Positions 26,284 to 35,472 of a DNA stretch of 40,803 nt are shown piece after piece (positions within the stretch are counted from its first letter, which is position 1; each line of letters starts with the position of its first letter). The position numbers were made by a program, and so were the translations under genes. The notes beneath the pieces are model-generated. The model was not told the origin of the DNA, ran no database searches, and saw nothing but the letters and a program-made list of their open reading frames with translations. Origin of the DNA: Gammaproteobacteria bacterium (GTDB lineage Bacteria; Pseudomonadota; Gammaproteobacteria; HTCC5015); assembly GCA_028284675.1 (NCBI GenBank), contig JANQRI010000051.1, positions 1 to 40,803 of the forward strand, given 5' to 3'.

Positions 26284-27564
26284 ATGCATAACCTCGACGA
26301 CAATATTAAACTAGCCGTGATAGGCCTCGGATACGTCGGCCTGCCACTGGCTGTTGAGTTTGGCAAACAAATGCCGACCCTCGGTTTCGACATCAACCGA
26401 CAACGGGTACGGGAACTGCAGGAAGGGATCGACAATACACTGGAGATCACAACCGCCGAGCTGGCAAATTGCCCCCACCTGACCTTTTCCTCAGAAGCCG
26501 CAGACCTGAAGCACTCAAATGTGCTTATCGTGACGGTGCCAACACCGATAGATCGCCATAAACAGCCGGATTTAGATCCGTTAAAAGCCGCCAGTAAAAC
26601 GGTGGGTCAGAATCTGAACCCGGGAGATATCGTAATATACGAATCCACCGTTTTCCCCGGCGCAACGGAAGATATATGTATTCCGATCCTAGAGCAAGAG
26701 TCTGGGCTGATTTTTAACAAAGATTTTTATGCTGGATACAGTCCAGAGCGCATCAACCCGGGCGATAAACAGCATTCGGTCGCCGATATCATTAAGGTAA
26801 CCTCCGGTTCCACCCCGGAAATCGCCGATTTTGTCGATCAGCTGTACGCGAAAATAATCACCGCCGGCACACATAAGGCACCCAGCATTAAAACCGCTGA
26901 AGCGGCAAAAGTGATTGAAAACACTCAACGGGACCTGAATATCGCGCTGGTTAACGAATTAGCGGTGATTTTCAAGCTAATCGGCGTCGATACCGAGGAA
27001 GTCCTGAAAGCGGCCGGCACCAAATGGAACTTCCTGCCATTCCGCCCGGGTCTGGTCGGCGGCCACTGTATTGGCGTGGACCCATACTATCTGACCCATA
27101 AAGCTCAGGAATTAGGCTACCACCCGGAAGTTATTCTGGCCGGCCGGCGCATTAATGACGACATGGGCGTTTATGTGGCGGAGAACATTATCAAGCTGTT
27201 AACCCAAAACAAAATTCATGTCGTGGGTGCGAAAGTCCTGATTCTGGGCCTGACCTTCAAAGAGAACTGCCCCGACATCCGTAATACGAAAGTCATCGAT
27301 ATTGCCAGCGAACTGCGGCGCTACCATGCCGAGGTGGATGTCTACGACCCCTGGGCCAGCAGCGAGGAGGCCAAAAGCCAATATGGCATCAGCCTGATTG
27401 AAGAACCCAAACAGGGGAAATATGACGCCATTATTATCGCGGTTGCACATAAACAGTTCAGAGAAATGGGAACGGAGAAAATTCGCAGCTTCGGCAAACC
27501 GCAAAATGTGATTTTTGATGTAAAATACATTTTGCCTGCAGATGCGGTGGACGCCCGACTCTAG
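26284..27564 (+). CDS. tviB: UDP-sugar 6-dehydrogenase, TviB/WbpO type
   Basis: A protein of 426 residues of the UDP-glucose/GDP-mannose dehydrogenase family. The NAD-binding motif is GLGYVGL (14-20) and the catalytic Cys262 lies in GGHCIGVDPYYL. The sequence is of the Vi-polysaccharide TviB/WbpO type, whose members oxidise UDP-GlcNAc or UDP-GalNAc to the uronic acid. A cgagg ribosome binding site precedes the ATG. It is followed 40 bases later by the epimerase. The exact substrate cannot be fixed from the sequence. Confidence 0.88.
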   Translation: MHNLDDNIKLAVIGLGYVGLPLAVEFGKQMPTLGFDINRQRVRELQEGIDNTLEITTAELANCPHLTFSSEAADLKHSNVLIVTVPTPIDRHKQPDLDPLKAASKTVGQNLNPGDIVIYESTVFPGATEDICIPILEQESGLIFNKDFYAGYSPERINPGDKQHSVADIIKVTSGSTPEIADFVDQLYAKIITAGTHKAPSIKTAEAAKVIENTQRDLNIALVNELAVIFKLIGVDTEEVLKAAGTKWNFLPFRPGLVGGHCIGVDPYYLTHKAQELGYHPEVILAGRRINDDMGVYVAENIIKLLTQNKIHVVGAKVLILGLTFKENCPDIRNTKVIDIASELRRYHAEVDVYDPWASSEEAKSQYGISLIEEPKQGKYDAIIIAVAHKQFREMGTEKIRSFGKPQNVIFDVKYILPADAVDARL

Positions 27565-27604
27565 TTTCTGCCTGGCCCCTGACACTCAAACAATCTGACT
27601 GCCA

Positions 27605-28612
27605 ATGAAAATACTTGTCACAGGTTCAGCCGGTTTTATCGGATCGGCCTTAAGCATCAAACTGCTCGAGCGCGGCGATGAGGTTATCGGCGTCGATAAT
27701 CTCAACAGCTATTACGATGTCAGCCTTAAAGAAGCAAGGCTGGCACGTAACGAAGCTTTTGAGGGCTATCAGCATTTTCGCTGCTCATTGGAGGACCGGG
27801 ACAGTATCCGGGACATCTTCAAAAAGCAGTCACCGCAACGTGTTGTCAATTTAGCGGCCCAGGCGGGGGTTCGGTATTCATTGGAAAATCCATACGCGTA
27901 TATTGACAGCAATATCACCGGCTTTGTGAATATCCTGGAGTCCTGTAAAGACATTAAGGTAGAAAATCTGGTCTATGCATCCAGCAGCTCGGTCTATGGC
28001 GCCAATACAAAGCTGCCGTTTTCCGTGCATGATAATATTGATCACCCGGTCAGCCTGTATGCGGCAACCAAAAAAGCCAACGAGCTTATGGCACACACCT
28101 ACAGCCATCTGTACGGGCTTCCAACTACCGGGTTACGCTTTTTCACGGTTTACGGCCCGTGGGGAAGACCAGACATGTCATTGTTTTTATTTACAAAAAA
28201 CATTCTCGCCGGCAAACCAATCGACGTATTCAATTTTGGCAAACACAGCCGCGACTTCACTTATATCGATGATATCGTTGAAGGAGTCACCCGCACGCTG
28301 GACCAAATAGCCGCACCTAACCCCGACTGGTCGGGAGACAAACCCGACCCCGCCACCAGCAAGGCACCTTACAGGCTCTATAACATCGGCAACAACCAGC
28401 CCGTGGAATTGCTTGATTATATTCAGGCAATTGAAGAGTTTACTGGCAAAAAAGCCGAAATGAATATGCTGCCGTTGCAACCCGGGGATGTACCGGATAC
28501 TTTTGCCGATGTAGATGCACTCAGCACTGATGTAGGATACAAACCGGATACACCGATCCGCGAAGGTATCAGCAACTTCGTCAAATGGTATCGGGATTTT
28601 TATCAAGTGTAA
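27605..28612 (+). CDS. NAD-dependent epimerase, UDP-glucuronate 4-epimerase type
   Basis: An extended SDR of 335 residues with the NAD motif GSAGFIG (7-13), the SSSSVYG strand and the catalytic Y152-x3-K156 (YAATK). Features such as NSYYDVSLKEARL, AAQAGVRYSLENP and FTVYGPWGRPDM are typical of UDP-glucuronate 4-epimerases that make UDP-galacturonate for capsules. With the dehydrogenase it would supply an epimerised uronic acid. If the dehydrogenase uses UDP-GlcNAc, the product could be the N-acetyl form, as in Vi antigen; this is an inference. Confidence 0.88.
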   Translation: MKILVTGSAGFIGSALSIKLLERGDEVIGVDNLNSYYDVSLKEARLARNEAFEGYQHFRCSLEDRDSIRDIFKKQSPQRVVNLAAQAGVRYSLENPYAYIDSNITGFVNILESCKDIKVENLVYASSSSVYGANTKLPFSVHDNIDHPVSLYAATKKANELMAHTYSHLYGLPTTGLRFFTVYGPWGRPDMSLFLFTKNILAGKPIDVFNFGKHSRDFTYIDDIVEGVTRTLDQIAAPNPDWSGDKPDPATSKAPYRLYNIGNNQPVELLDYIQAIEEFTGKKAEMNMLPLQPGDVPDTFADVDALSTDVGYKPDTPIREGISNFVKWYRDFYQV

Positions 28613-28666
28613 CAGACAACCATGCGGTCAAAAGCCGCCAGCCGCGACAGGAACAGGCCCTAACAT

Positions 28667-29659
28667 ATGAGTGTTCTGATTGACCAGTTTCAACGCCGCA
28701 TCCGCTACCTACGGCTATCGGTGACCGATCAGTGTGATTTGCGTTGCGGCTATTGCCTGCCCAAAGGCTTTAAAGATTTTGTTGAACCCGATGACTGGCT
28801 GAACTTCGATGAAATTCACCGAGTCATAAAGTTGTTCACGCAATTGGGCGTCGACAGCATCAGACTTACCGGCGGTGAACCACTGCTACGGAAAAATCTG
28901 CCACTGCTCGCAGAGCGACTCGTACAGCTTCCGGAATTGAAAGACCTTGCCATCAGCACCAATGCCGTGCGCCTGACAAAACTCGCCGAACCACTTAGAA
29001 ATGCCGGTATCAAACGCGTCAATATCAGTCTGGATTCACTGGACCCTGAACGTTTTCGGTCTATCAGCCAGGGCAAACTCGAAAAAGTGCTGGCCGGCTT
29101 GCAGGCCGCCAAAGCCGCTGGTTTTGCACCAATCAAAATCAATATGGTCCTGATGGCCGGAATCAATGATGATGAGGCCGAAGACATACTGGCATTTTGC
29201 ATACACCATGGCTTCACATTACGTTTTATAGAAATTATGCCGATAGGCGATACCGGCAGGCTGAGCTCAAAACACTATATCAGTCTGCAGACAATTAAAG
29301 CCCGCCTGGCCCGGCGATTTTCGCTGATACCGGAAGTCCCGTCCGGGCATCACCATGACCCGGGACCGGCACATTACATGCGTGTCGGTGATACAGGCGC
29401 AAGAGTTGGTTTTATCACACCGATGTCCGAACATTTTTGTGCGGACTGCAACCGCATCAGGCTCACTGCAGACGGCACTCTGTACCCCTGTCTCGGCCAG
29501 AATAATGCCATACCGTTGGGCCATATGCTCAGAAACGGCGCCTCTGACACTGACCTGCTTAATGCAATCGCAAATGCTATTCACTTTAAACCGGAACGAC
29601 ATGAGTTTAATGAAAAACCACAACAGGTTTTACGTTTCATGTCGATGACCGGCGGTTAA
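28667..29659 (+). CDS. moaA: GTP 3',8-cyclase MoaA
   Basis: A radical SAM protein of 330 residues for the first step of molybdenum cofactor synthesis (GTP to 3',8-cyclo-GTP). The SAM-binding cluster motif is C23-x3-C27-x2-C30 (CDLRCGYC). The C-terminal cluster motif is in FCADCNRIRLTADGTLYPC, and the protein ends in Gly-Gly as this family requires. No other Mo-cofactor gene is near. It lies 54 bases after the epimerase and may be read through from it. Confidence 0.96.
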   Translation: MSVLIDQFQRRIRYLRLSVTDQCDLRCGYCLPKGFKDFVEPDDWLNFDEIHRVIKLFTQLGVDSIRLTGGEPLLRKNLPLLAERLVQLPELKDLAISTNAVRLTKLAEPLRNAGIKRVNISLDSLDPERFRSISQGKLEKVLAGLQAAKAAGFAPIKINMVLMAGINDDEAEDILAFCIHHGFTLRFIEIMPIGDTGRLSSKHYISLQTIKARLARRFSLIPEVPSGHHHDPGPAHYMRVGDTGARVGFITPMSEHFCADCNRIRLTADGTLYPCLGQNNAIPLGHMLRNGASDTDLLNAIANAIHFKPERHEFNEKPQQVLRFMSMTGG

Positions 29660-29683
29660 TCGAACGGCTGCAGAGGGACTTTT

Positions 29684-30643
29684 ATGAGCATACAACGGAT
29701 CTGTATTCTGGGCGGCTCAGGTTTTGTCGGCCAGCACCTGGCAGCCCGTCTGAACGAACTTAACATCCAGACCAAAGTGCTTACCCGCCATCGTGAAAAA
29801 CACCGGGAGCTACTGGTATTGCCGTTGATTGAAACCATTGAAGCCGATGTACACGATCAAACAGTGCTTGAACAGCAGTTTGAAGACTGCGATGCGGTTA
29901 TAAACCTGATTGGCATACTGAATGAACGTGGCCACTCAGGCGCCGGGTTTCGCAAAGCGCATGTCGAGCTGACCCGCAAAGTCATCGACGCGTGCCGGCA
30001 AGCCGGCGTTTCTCGATTACTGCATATGAGCGCGCTGCATGCCGATGCTGCGCGAGGCACGAGTTACTATTTGCGCACCAAAGGGGAAGCGGAGGATTAT
30101 CTGCATACCTTTCACAGAGAGGTTAATGTCACCAGTTTTCGCCCGTCGGTGATCTTCGGACCGGGCGATAGTTTTTTTAATCGCTTTGCCGGATTACTGA
30201 AATTCACACCCTATTTTTTTCCACTGGCCTGTGCGGGCGCGCGATTTGCGCCTGTTTACGTCGGTGATATCGTTGAGCAATTTACCACCGCACTCGACAA
30301 CCCGGAAACTTTCGGTAAACGTTTTGATATATGCGGGCCGAAAATCTATACCCTAAAAGAACTGGTCGAGTACACCGCAAAAATTCAAAATCTACGCCGC
30401 CATATTATCGGCATACCCAAAGCCGCTGCTTTTTTTCAGGCGCTGTTGATGGAATATTTTGTACCCGGCAAACCCTTTTCCCTGGATAACTATGATTCAT
30501 TAAAAATCGACAGCATTTGCAGACCTGATGGCAAGAACAACATAACCGCAAAAACCGCAGTGGAAACCATTGTGCCCACTTATCTGGCAGGCAATACACA
30601 ACGCAATAGATACAACCAGTTCCGTAAAAAAGCCAGTCGCTAA
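29684..30643 (+). CDS. NDUFA9-like NAD(P)-binding SDR protein
   Basis: An atypical short-chain dehydrogenase of 319 residues with the nucleotide motif GGSGFVG (residues 9-15). Further motifs are INLIGILNERG, LLHMSALHAD and FRPSVIFGPGDSFFNRFA, which are typical of bacterial complex I NDUFA9 homologues. The usual catalytic Tyr-x3-Lys is shifted (YYLRTKGEAE). It has a GAGGGA ribosome binding site six bases before the ATG and lies 24 bases after moaA. Function in bacteria is unclear; quinone or redox metabolism is possible. Confidence 0.85.
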   Translation: MSIQRICILGGSGFVGQHLAARLNELNIQTKVLTRHREKHRELLVLPLIETIEADVHDQTVLEQQFEDCDAVINLIGILNERGHSGAGFRKAHVELTRKVIDACRQAGVSRLLHMSALHADAARGTSYYLRTKGEAEDYLHTFHREVNVTSFRPSVIFGPGDSFFNRFAGLLKFTPYFFPLACAGARFAPVYVGDIVEQFTTALDNPETFGKRFDICGPKIYTLKELVEYTAKIQNLRRHIIGIPKAAAFFQALLMEYFVPGKPFSLDNYDSLKIDSICRPDGKNNITAKTAVETIVPTYLAGNTQRNRYNQFRKKASR

Positions 30644-30647
30644 ACAC

Positions 30648-31706
30648 TCAAAACAAAGCCGCGCGCTCTGCAGCAGGCAGCTTTGCCAATACATCAACCT
30701 CCCGGTAAAAACCGGCAAAATCACCGCCCTGCTGCACAAACAAGCGGCGAAAAAAAGGTACGCCATGATAATAAGTCGCAATACCGGCCAGTTTGGCATT
30801 GTTTAAGTCTTCGCTAAACCATCGGGCATACCCTTTAAAACCAGGGTCCTGCCGGGCAAGTTCACGGTAGGTTTGTTGCAAGCTTAAAAAAACTTTTTCT
30901 TTTCGGTGTTTTTTCCGATCATCCGGTAAATCACTTTCATAAAGCAGTTCCAGCTCATCCGAAGCTGACTGGACCAAACCCAAAAACAATTGACGATGAT
31001 ATTGCCGGCGACGATATAACGTCAATTCCTGTGCATTACCATGCCGGCTGAGCCACCGCTCTATTCCCAACTGCTGTACCGCAGTTGCAAATGACTCATT
31101 AAAACCGGAATCGTTTTTTACATAGAGCTTCTGATGCGCAAGCTCATGAAAAATCAGCGCCGCCAGCTGTAACCGGCCGCGTGTCAGCATCGTATTTAAT
31201 ACCGGATCATCAAACCAGCCTAACGTGGAGTATGCACCAACACCATAAACATACACATCCTTACCGGCATCGCGTAGCGGCCCGGCAAATTTATCAGCCC
31301 GCTGCGGCTCAAAAAAACCTCGATAACTGACGCAACCCGCCACTGGAAAACACCAGCGTTCCGGCTGCAATGAAAATGGCGGGGTTGCAACCACATTCCA
31401 GGTCACATAAGGCCTGCCTAAGTCAGCATAGCTGCGATAACTGTTATTTTCAGGCAAGCCCAGCTCCGCAGACGCGAAGTCCCGCACTTTCTGTACAAAC
31501 ACAAGCGTCGATTTCAGCTGTGCATCGGTAGACTCATCTGCGAGTAAATCAACCAGCGACTCCCGTTTGCGCATCATACTGAAATGTCCGTCGATCACAT
31601 GCGCATAATATGAAATCGAACTGCAGGCCGGCAGCAACAAAATCATGCATAACACCACACAAACCCGGTATTTGCTACGCATGCATTGATTCAATAATCC
31701 GTTCAT
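30648..31706 (-). CDS. Predicted zinc aminopeptidase lipoprotein (PF10023 family)
   Basis: The open frame reaches 31841 but would then overlap cca. The ATG at 31706 gives 352 residues and an N-terminal membrane-targeting sequence with lipobox LPAC; an ATG at 31682 is the alternative. The zinc-binding motif HELAHQ and the third ligand in FNESFAT identify a gluzincin-type peptidase of the family annotated as putative aminopeptidase. Ser after the lipid Cys suits the outer membrane. The genes on both sides point away from or into it: cca starts 46 bases away divergently, and the NDUFA9-like gene converges with a four-base gap. Confidence 0.85.
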   Translation of the reverse strand: MNGLLNQCMRSKYRVCVVLCMILLLPACSSISYYAHVIDGHFSMMRKRESLVDLLADESTDAQLKSTLVFVQKVRDFASAELGLPENNSYRSYADLGRPYVTWNVVATPPFSLQPERWCFPVAGCVSYRGFFEPQRADKFAGPLRDAGKDVYVYGVGAYSTLGWFDDPVLNTMLTRGRLQLAALIFHELAHQKLYVKNDSGFNESFATAVQQLGIERWLSRHGNAQELTLYRRRQYHRQLFLGLVQSASDELELLYESDLPDDRKKHRKEKVFLSLQQTYRELARQDPGFKGYARWFSEDLNNAKLAGIATYYHGVPFFRRLFVQQGGDFAGFYREVDVLAKLPAAERAALF

Positions 31707-31752
31707 TAGCGCTATCATAACGGCCACAGATATCATTATTCCAGCCGTATCA

Positions 31753-32895
31753 ATGAAAACATATCTTGTCGGAGGCGCGGTCCGCGATAAACTTCTGGGA
31801 CTGCCGGTAAAAGAACATGATTGGGTCGTGGTCGGTGCCACACCCGATGAACTGACCGCTCTGGGCTATCGCCGGGTCGGCCAGGACTTTCCGGTATTTC
31901 TGCATCCCGACACCAAAGAAGAATATGCATTGGCACGAACCGAGCGGAAAACCGGCCCGGGGTATAAAGGGTTTGATGTGGATTTTTCCGGAAGCATTAC
32001 GCTGGAGGAAGACTTAAAACGCCGCGACCTGACCGTCAACGCAATAGCCGAAGACGAGGACGGTAATCTGATCGACCCGTTTGGCGGCCAGGCTGATCTC
32101 AACAAGCGGATTCTCAGACATGTATCCGATGCGTTTGTCGAAGACCCGGTCCGCCTGCTGCGACTTGCACGATTTCTTGCCCGTTTTGCCGATCTGGGGT
32201 TTACGATCGCACCTGAGACAGGCAGTCTAATGACCACTATGGTTAAAAACGGCGAAATCGACAACCTGGTTCCGGAACGTGTGTGGCAGGAATTGCAAAA
32301 AGCTCTTAATGAAACCCGGGCGGAAAATTTTTTTGATGCTTTACAACAGTGCGGCGCACTTGAAAGGCTGTTTCCTCAAATACATCCCGAGCAGGCCGCA
32401 TTGGCTCAACAAGCGCTGATACAGGCATGCAGTCTGAGCAAAGATGCTGAAATCAGGTTTGCTGCATGGCTTGGCTGCGCATCGGAAAATTCAATATCCG
32501 CCATTTGCGAACAATTGCGTGCACCAAAAAGTTATCAGGAACTTGCATTGCTTACCGGCAAATACCAGCATTTTTTTGAAAAAAGCACACAGTTACCCCC
32601 ACCGGATATTCTCGAGGGCCTGCAGGCAGTCGATGCCTTTAGACGACCTGAACGTTTTGAAAAATATCTGCTCGCCGCTGAAGCGGTGACACGTGCCAAA
32701 ACCGGACAACCCGACTGGCCGCATCCACAGCGGGAATATCTGTATAACGCGTCGAAACAGGCTATGGCCATCACTGCAAAAGATCTAACCAAAACCAATT
32801 TAAGCGGACCGGCACTGGCTGCTGAGCTGAGCAAGCATCGGCAGGCGGCAATCAGTAAAATAAAACGCCCTTACCGCTGGTCAAAACTGCGGTAA
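31753..32895 (+). CDS. cca: CCA-adding tRNA nucleotidyltransferase
   Basis: A class II tRNA nucleotidyltransferase of 380 residues. It has the head motif GGAVRDKLLG, the metal site (E21 and D23 in KEHDWVVVG, where E. coli has Asp-x-Asp), the RRDLTVNAIA motif and the EDPVRLLRLARF helix. It is strongly similar to E. coli Cca over the first 200 residues. The C-terminal HD phosphohydrolase domain of the E. coli enzyme is not recognisable: no HD pair is present in the second half. It repairs and completes the 3' CCA end of tRNAs. Confidence 0.95.
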   Translation: MKTYLVGGAVRDKLLGLPVKEHDWVVVGATPDELTALGYRRVGQDFPVFLHPDTKEEYALARTERKTGPGYKGFDVDFSGSITLEEDLKRRDLTVNAIAEDEDGNLIDPFGGQADLNKRILRHVSDAFVEDPVRLLRLARFLARFADLGFTIAPETGSLMTTMVKNGEIDNLVPERVWQELQKALNETRAENFFDALQQCGALERLFPQIHPEQAALAQQALIQACSLSKDAEIRFAAWLGCASENSISAICEQLRAPKSYQELALLTGKYQHFFEKSTQLPPPDILEGLQAVDAFRRPERFEKYLLAAEAVTRAKTGQPDWPHPQREYLYNASKQAMAITAKDLTKTNLSGPALAAELSKHRQAAISKIKRPYRWSKLR

Positions 32896-32921
32896 AAAAA
32901 TTTTTATACACTGAGACAACG

Positions 32922-32941
32922 GTTTGCAGAACGCTGCAAAC
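32922..32941. terminator. Stem-loop between convergent cca and vanZ-like genes
   Basis: GTTTGCAG-AACG-CTGCAAAC is a perfect eight-base stem with a four-base loop in the 45-base gap between two convergent genes. A T-run follows only at a distance on the minus strand (complement of about 32893-32905). Position suggests a bidirectional transcript end. Confidence 0.5.
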
Positions 32942-33345
32942 TAACCCGGCCAGAAACGACGTTCAAACCGGTATAATATCTGATCAAAACCCATAAACCC
33001 CAACACCCAGGCTATTAACACGCCAATCGCGTTTGCCAGCATATCCTTAAGATCAAAATAACGCATTGGATGAAAACTCTGCATCAACTCAATACAGGCT
33101 CCCATCGCGATAAACAACAGCACCAGTCCCAAACGCATCCGCCGGTTTGTGTAAAGCTGCAACCACCAACCCATCAGCACCGCATATGCAAAGCCGTGAT
33201 ACAGCTTGTCGGCATGACCTGGAGACGGCACAAAACTTTTCGATGTAAATGAAAAATAAAAAATCGTTGCCAGTATGCAACACCCGATAGTCAACCAGAA
33301 AGGCGTCTTGTTCAGGCGGGGATCTATTTCAAATATCTGACTCAT
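32941..33345 (-). CDS. VanZ-family membrane protein
   Basis: A protein of 134 residues with four hydrophobic segments and the VanZ pattern: DKLYHGFAYAVL, then GACIELMQ and DLKDMLANAIGVLIAW. VanZ-like proteins are widespread small membrane proteins of unclear function; some are linked to cell-envelope antibiotic resistance. It lies 17 bases after uppP on the same strand and is probably co-transcribed. Confidence 0.88.
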   Translation of the reverse strand: MSQIFEIDPRLNKTPFWLTIGCCILATIFYFSFTSKSFVPSPGHADKLYHGFAYAVLMGWWLQLYTNRRMRLGLVLLFIAMGACIELMQSFHPMRYFDLKDMLANAIGVLIAWVLGFMGFDQILYRFERRFWPG

Positions 33346-33362
33346 AGATTATTTTTTTGCAT

Positions 33363-34160
33363 TCAAATAAAAACAATAAACAGAATAGCACCCAGTATCA
33401 ACCGGTACACAACAAAAGGCAGCATACCAACACGATCCAAAAAGCGTAGAAATGCGTGAATACAAACATACGCACTCAACGCCGAGATCAGCGTGCCGAA
33501 CACCAGGCTGTGCCAGTCAAGCGCATCCGGAGTCACCAACAGGTCTTTTGCCTGTAACAATCCGGCCAATGCAATCACCGGGATCGACAATAAAAACGAA
33601 AACCGCGCGGATGCGGCCCCGGTCAAACCGCGCATCAACCCGGCAGTGATCGTAATACCTGATCGTGATGTGCCCGGAATCAATGCCAACATTTGCGCAG
33701 CACCGATAATCAATACATCCTGCCAGCCGAGGCTGTACTCATCGCGCCGCCGCATACCCTTTGCATACGCCAACCACAGCAATAAACCAAACAACACGGT
33801 TGCGGCCGCAATCACCAGCGGCGAACGCAAATACGTTTCGATGAAAGGCTTACCGAACAAGCCGGCCAGACCAACCGGCACGGTACCCCAAATAACCGCC
33901 CAGGCCAAACGGCTGTCGTCTGTCTGCCGGCCGTTACGCAGTGCAAGCCACCATGCGGCCGTCATTCGCAGCAGTTCTTTTCTAAAATACCAAACTACCG
34001 CCAGCAATGTGCCGACATGTACCGCAATATCGAAACTCAAGCCCTGATCCTGCCAATCGGTCATGACCGGCACCAGAATCAAATGCGCAGAACTAGAAAT
34101 CGGCAAAAATTCGGTCAGGCCCTGCAGCAGAGCCAACACAATGATTTGCAATAAATCCAC
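33363..34160 (-). CDS. uppP: Undecaprenyl-diphosphatase UppP (BacA)
   Basis: A membrane protein of 265 residues with both family motifs: LLQGLTEFLPISSSAHL near the N-terminus and PGTSRSGITITAGL in the middle. It removes a phosphate from undecaprenyl diphosphate at the periplasmic face, recycling the lipid carrier used for peptidoglycan and for exopolysaccharide. It lies 24 bases after the methyltransferase gene and before the VanZ gene, forming a three-gene run. Confidence 0.96.
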   Translation of the reverse strand: MDLLQIIVLALLQGLTEFLPISSSAHLILVPVMTDWQDQGLSFDIAVHVGTLLAVVWYFRKELLRMTAAWWLALRNGRQTDDSRLAWAVIWGTVPVGLAGLFGKPFIETYLRSPLVIAAATVLFGLLLWLAYAKGMRRRDEYSLGWQDVLIIGAAQMLALIPGTSRSGITITAGLMRGLTGAASARFSFLLSIPVIALAGLLQAKDLLVTPDALDWHSLVFGTLISALSAYVCIHAFLRFLDRVGMLPFVVYRLILGAILFIVFI

Positions 34161-34184
34161 AAATTACCCTTTTAGCCAAACACG

Positions 34185-35384
34185 TTACAAACGGTGACGC
34201 ATATCGCGAGAGTCGCTGAAACCCAAAAGCGGGTGATTATACATTTTTGTCAGCGTCAGTACCTGAAATCGCTCGCCCATCTCCGCCGGTAATACCAGGG
34301 TTTTCATTTGCTGCGCCAGATCCAAACGCTCCTGCATCCCGGCATTATCCTGACGCGCTGCAACCATACGGTCCAGCCCGCAGCTCAACAAAAACTCCGC
34401 CTGCTGTGTAAAACCGGCCAGCTCGAAACCGGCGTCGGTCGCCGCTTCAGCCGCAGCGGTAAAATCAACATGCGCGGTAATATCCTGCAGGCCCGGATAA
34501 CAAAACGGATCGGCATGTGCATGCTGTTGATAGTGGCAATGCAAAGTACCGTCCATGCGCTCCGGCAAATAGTACTCCGAACGCGGGTAACCATAATCAA
34601 TCGCCAGCATCACTCCTGTTTGCAGGCAGGCATTTATCGCGGCAAACCACGGTTGAAGATTCATATTCAACTCGGAAACATAGCCGACCGGCAATGCCTG
34701 ATTTAATAAATGCTGAATATGCTCGACCGCCTGATGCACAGCTTTTGAAGCAGCGCGGTACTCCCAACAAAACCGGTCTGCTGATTCATCCCAGCCGACA
34801 TAAGCCTCACTCAATCCGGTGCTTTCAACCCGAAAACGGATAACCGGCATCGCATCCATCACTTCATTCGCGAGCACCATACCGGAAAATGAAAAACCCT
34901 CTAGCGACCGCAACCACCGCACCCGCGGCAGATATTCCGGTATTCGCTGTGCCAGCGTTTGCCGCTGGCGCTGCTGCAGCTCCGTACTCAGCTCCAAGAT
35001 ATAGTAGATATCCGGTAACTGCCGGGATTCACTGAGAAACTGCAATATATCCGCCGCCATCGTGCCGCGACCCGCGCCAACCTCAAGAATAGCGCCGCCG
35101 GATATATTGCCAAGCACTTCCCCGCACTGTGCCCCAACACAATGGGAAAATAATCCGGACACTTCCGGTGCGGTCACAAAATCCCCGTCGCTGCCGAATT
35201 TCGGCAGGCCGTTCATATAATAGCCGTATTCCGGGTGATACAAAGCCCATTGCATAAACTGCTCAAAAGGCTGCGGACCGGATGCCAAAATCCTGTCCCG
35301 TATCCATGCCTGCAGTTCCAGACTGTAAGCAAATGCGGCATCCGGCGGCGCCGGCAAACGATCGATGCTGGTTCGGACTAACAT
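34185..35384 (-). CDS. MidA/NDUFAF7-type SAM-dependent methyltransferase
   Basis: A protein of 399 residues (DUF185/COG1565). It shows YHPEYGYYMNG, FVTAPEVSGLF, the SAM-binding loop LEVGAGRGTMAAD and ANEVMDAMPV, all typical of the family. The mitochondrial member NDUFAF7 methylates an arginine of complex I; bacterial roles are unknown. Its ATG at 35384 lies close to the divergent pteridine reductase gene. It heads the run with uppP and the VanZ-like gene. Confidence 0.92.
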   Translation of the reverse strand: MLVRTSIDRLPAPPDAAFAYSLELQAWIRDRILASGPQPFEQFMQWALYHPEYGYYMNGLPKFGSDGDFVTAPEVSGLFSHCVGAQCGEVLGNISGGAILEVGAGRGTMAADILQFLSESRQLPDIYYILELSTELQQRQRQTLAQRIPEYLPRVRWLRSLEGFSFSGMVLANEVMDAMPVIRFRVESTGLSEAYVGWDESADRFCWEYRAASKAVHQAVEHIQHLLNQALPVGYVSELNMNLQPWFAAINACLQTGVMLAIDYGYPRSEYYLPERMDGTLHCHYQQHAHADPFCYPGLQDITAHVDFTAAAEAATDAGFELAGFTQQAEFLLSCGLDRMVAARQDNAGMQERLDLAQQMKTLVLPAEMGERFQVLTLTKMYNHPLLGFSDSRDMRHRL

Positions 35385-35472
35385 ATTGGTATACAGTTTA
35401 GCCTGTGCCGGTTTCCGGCAACAAATTCAAAAACATCATCTAACAGAACACTTATCTGAATTATCGTACCCA

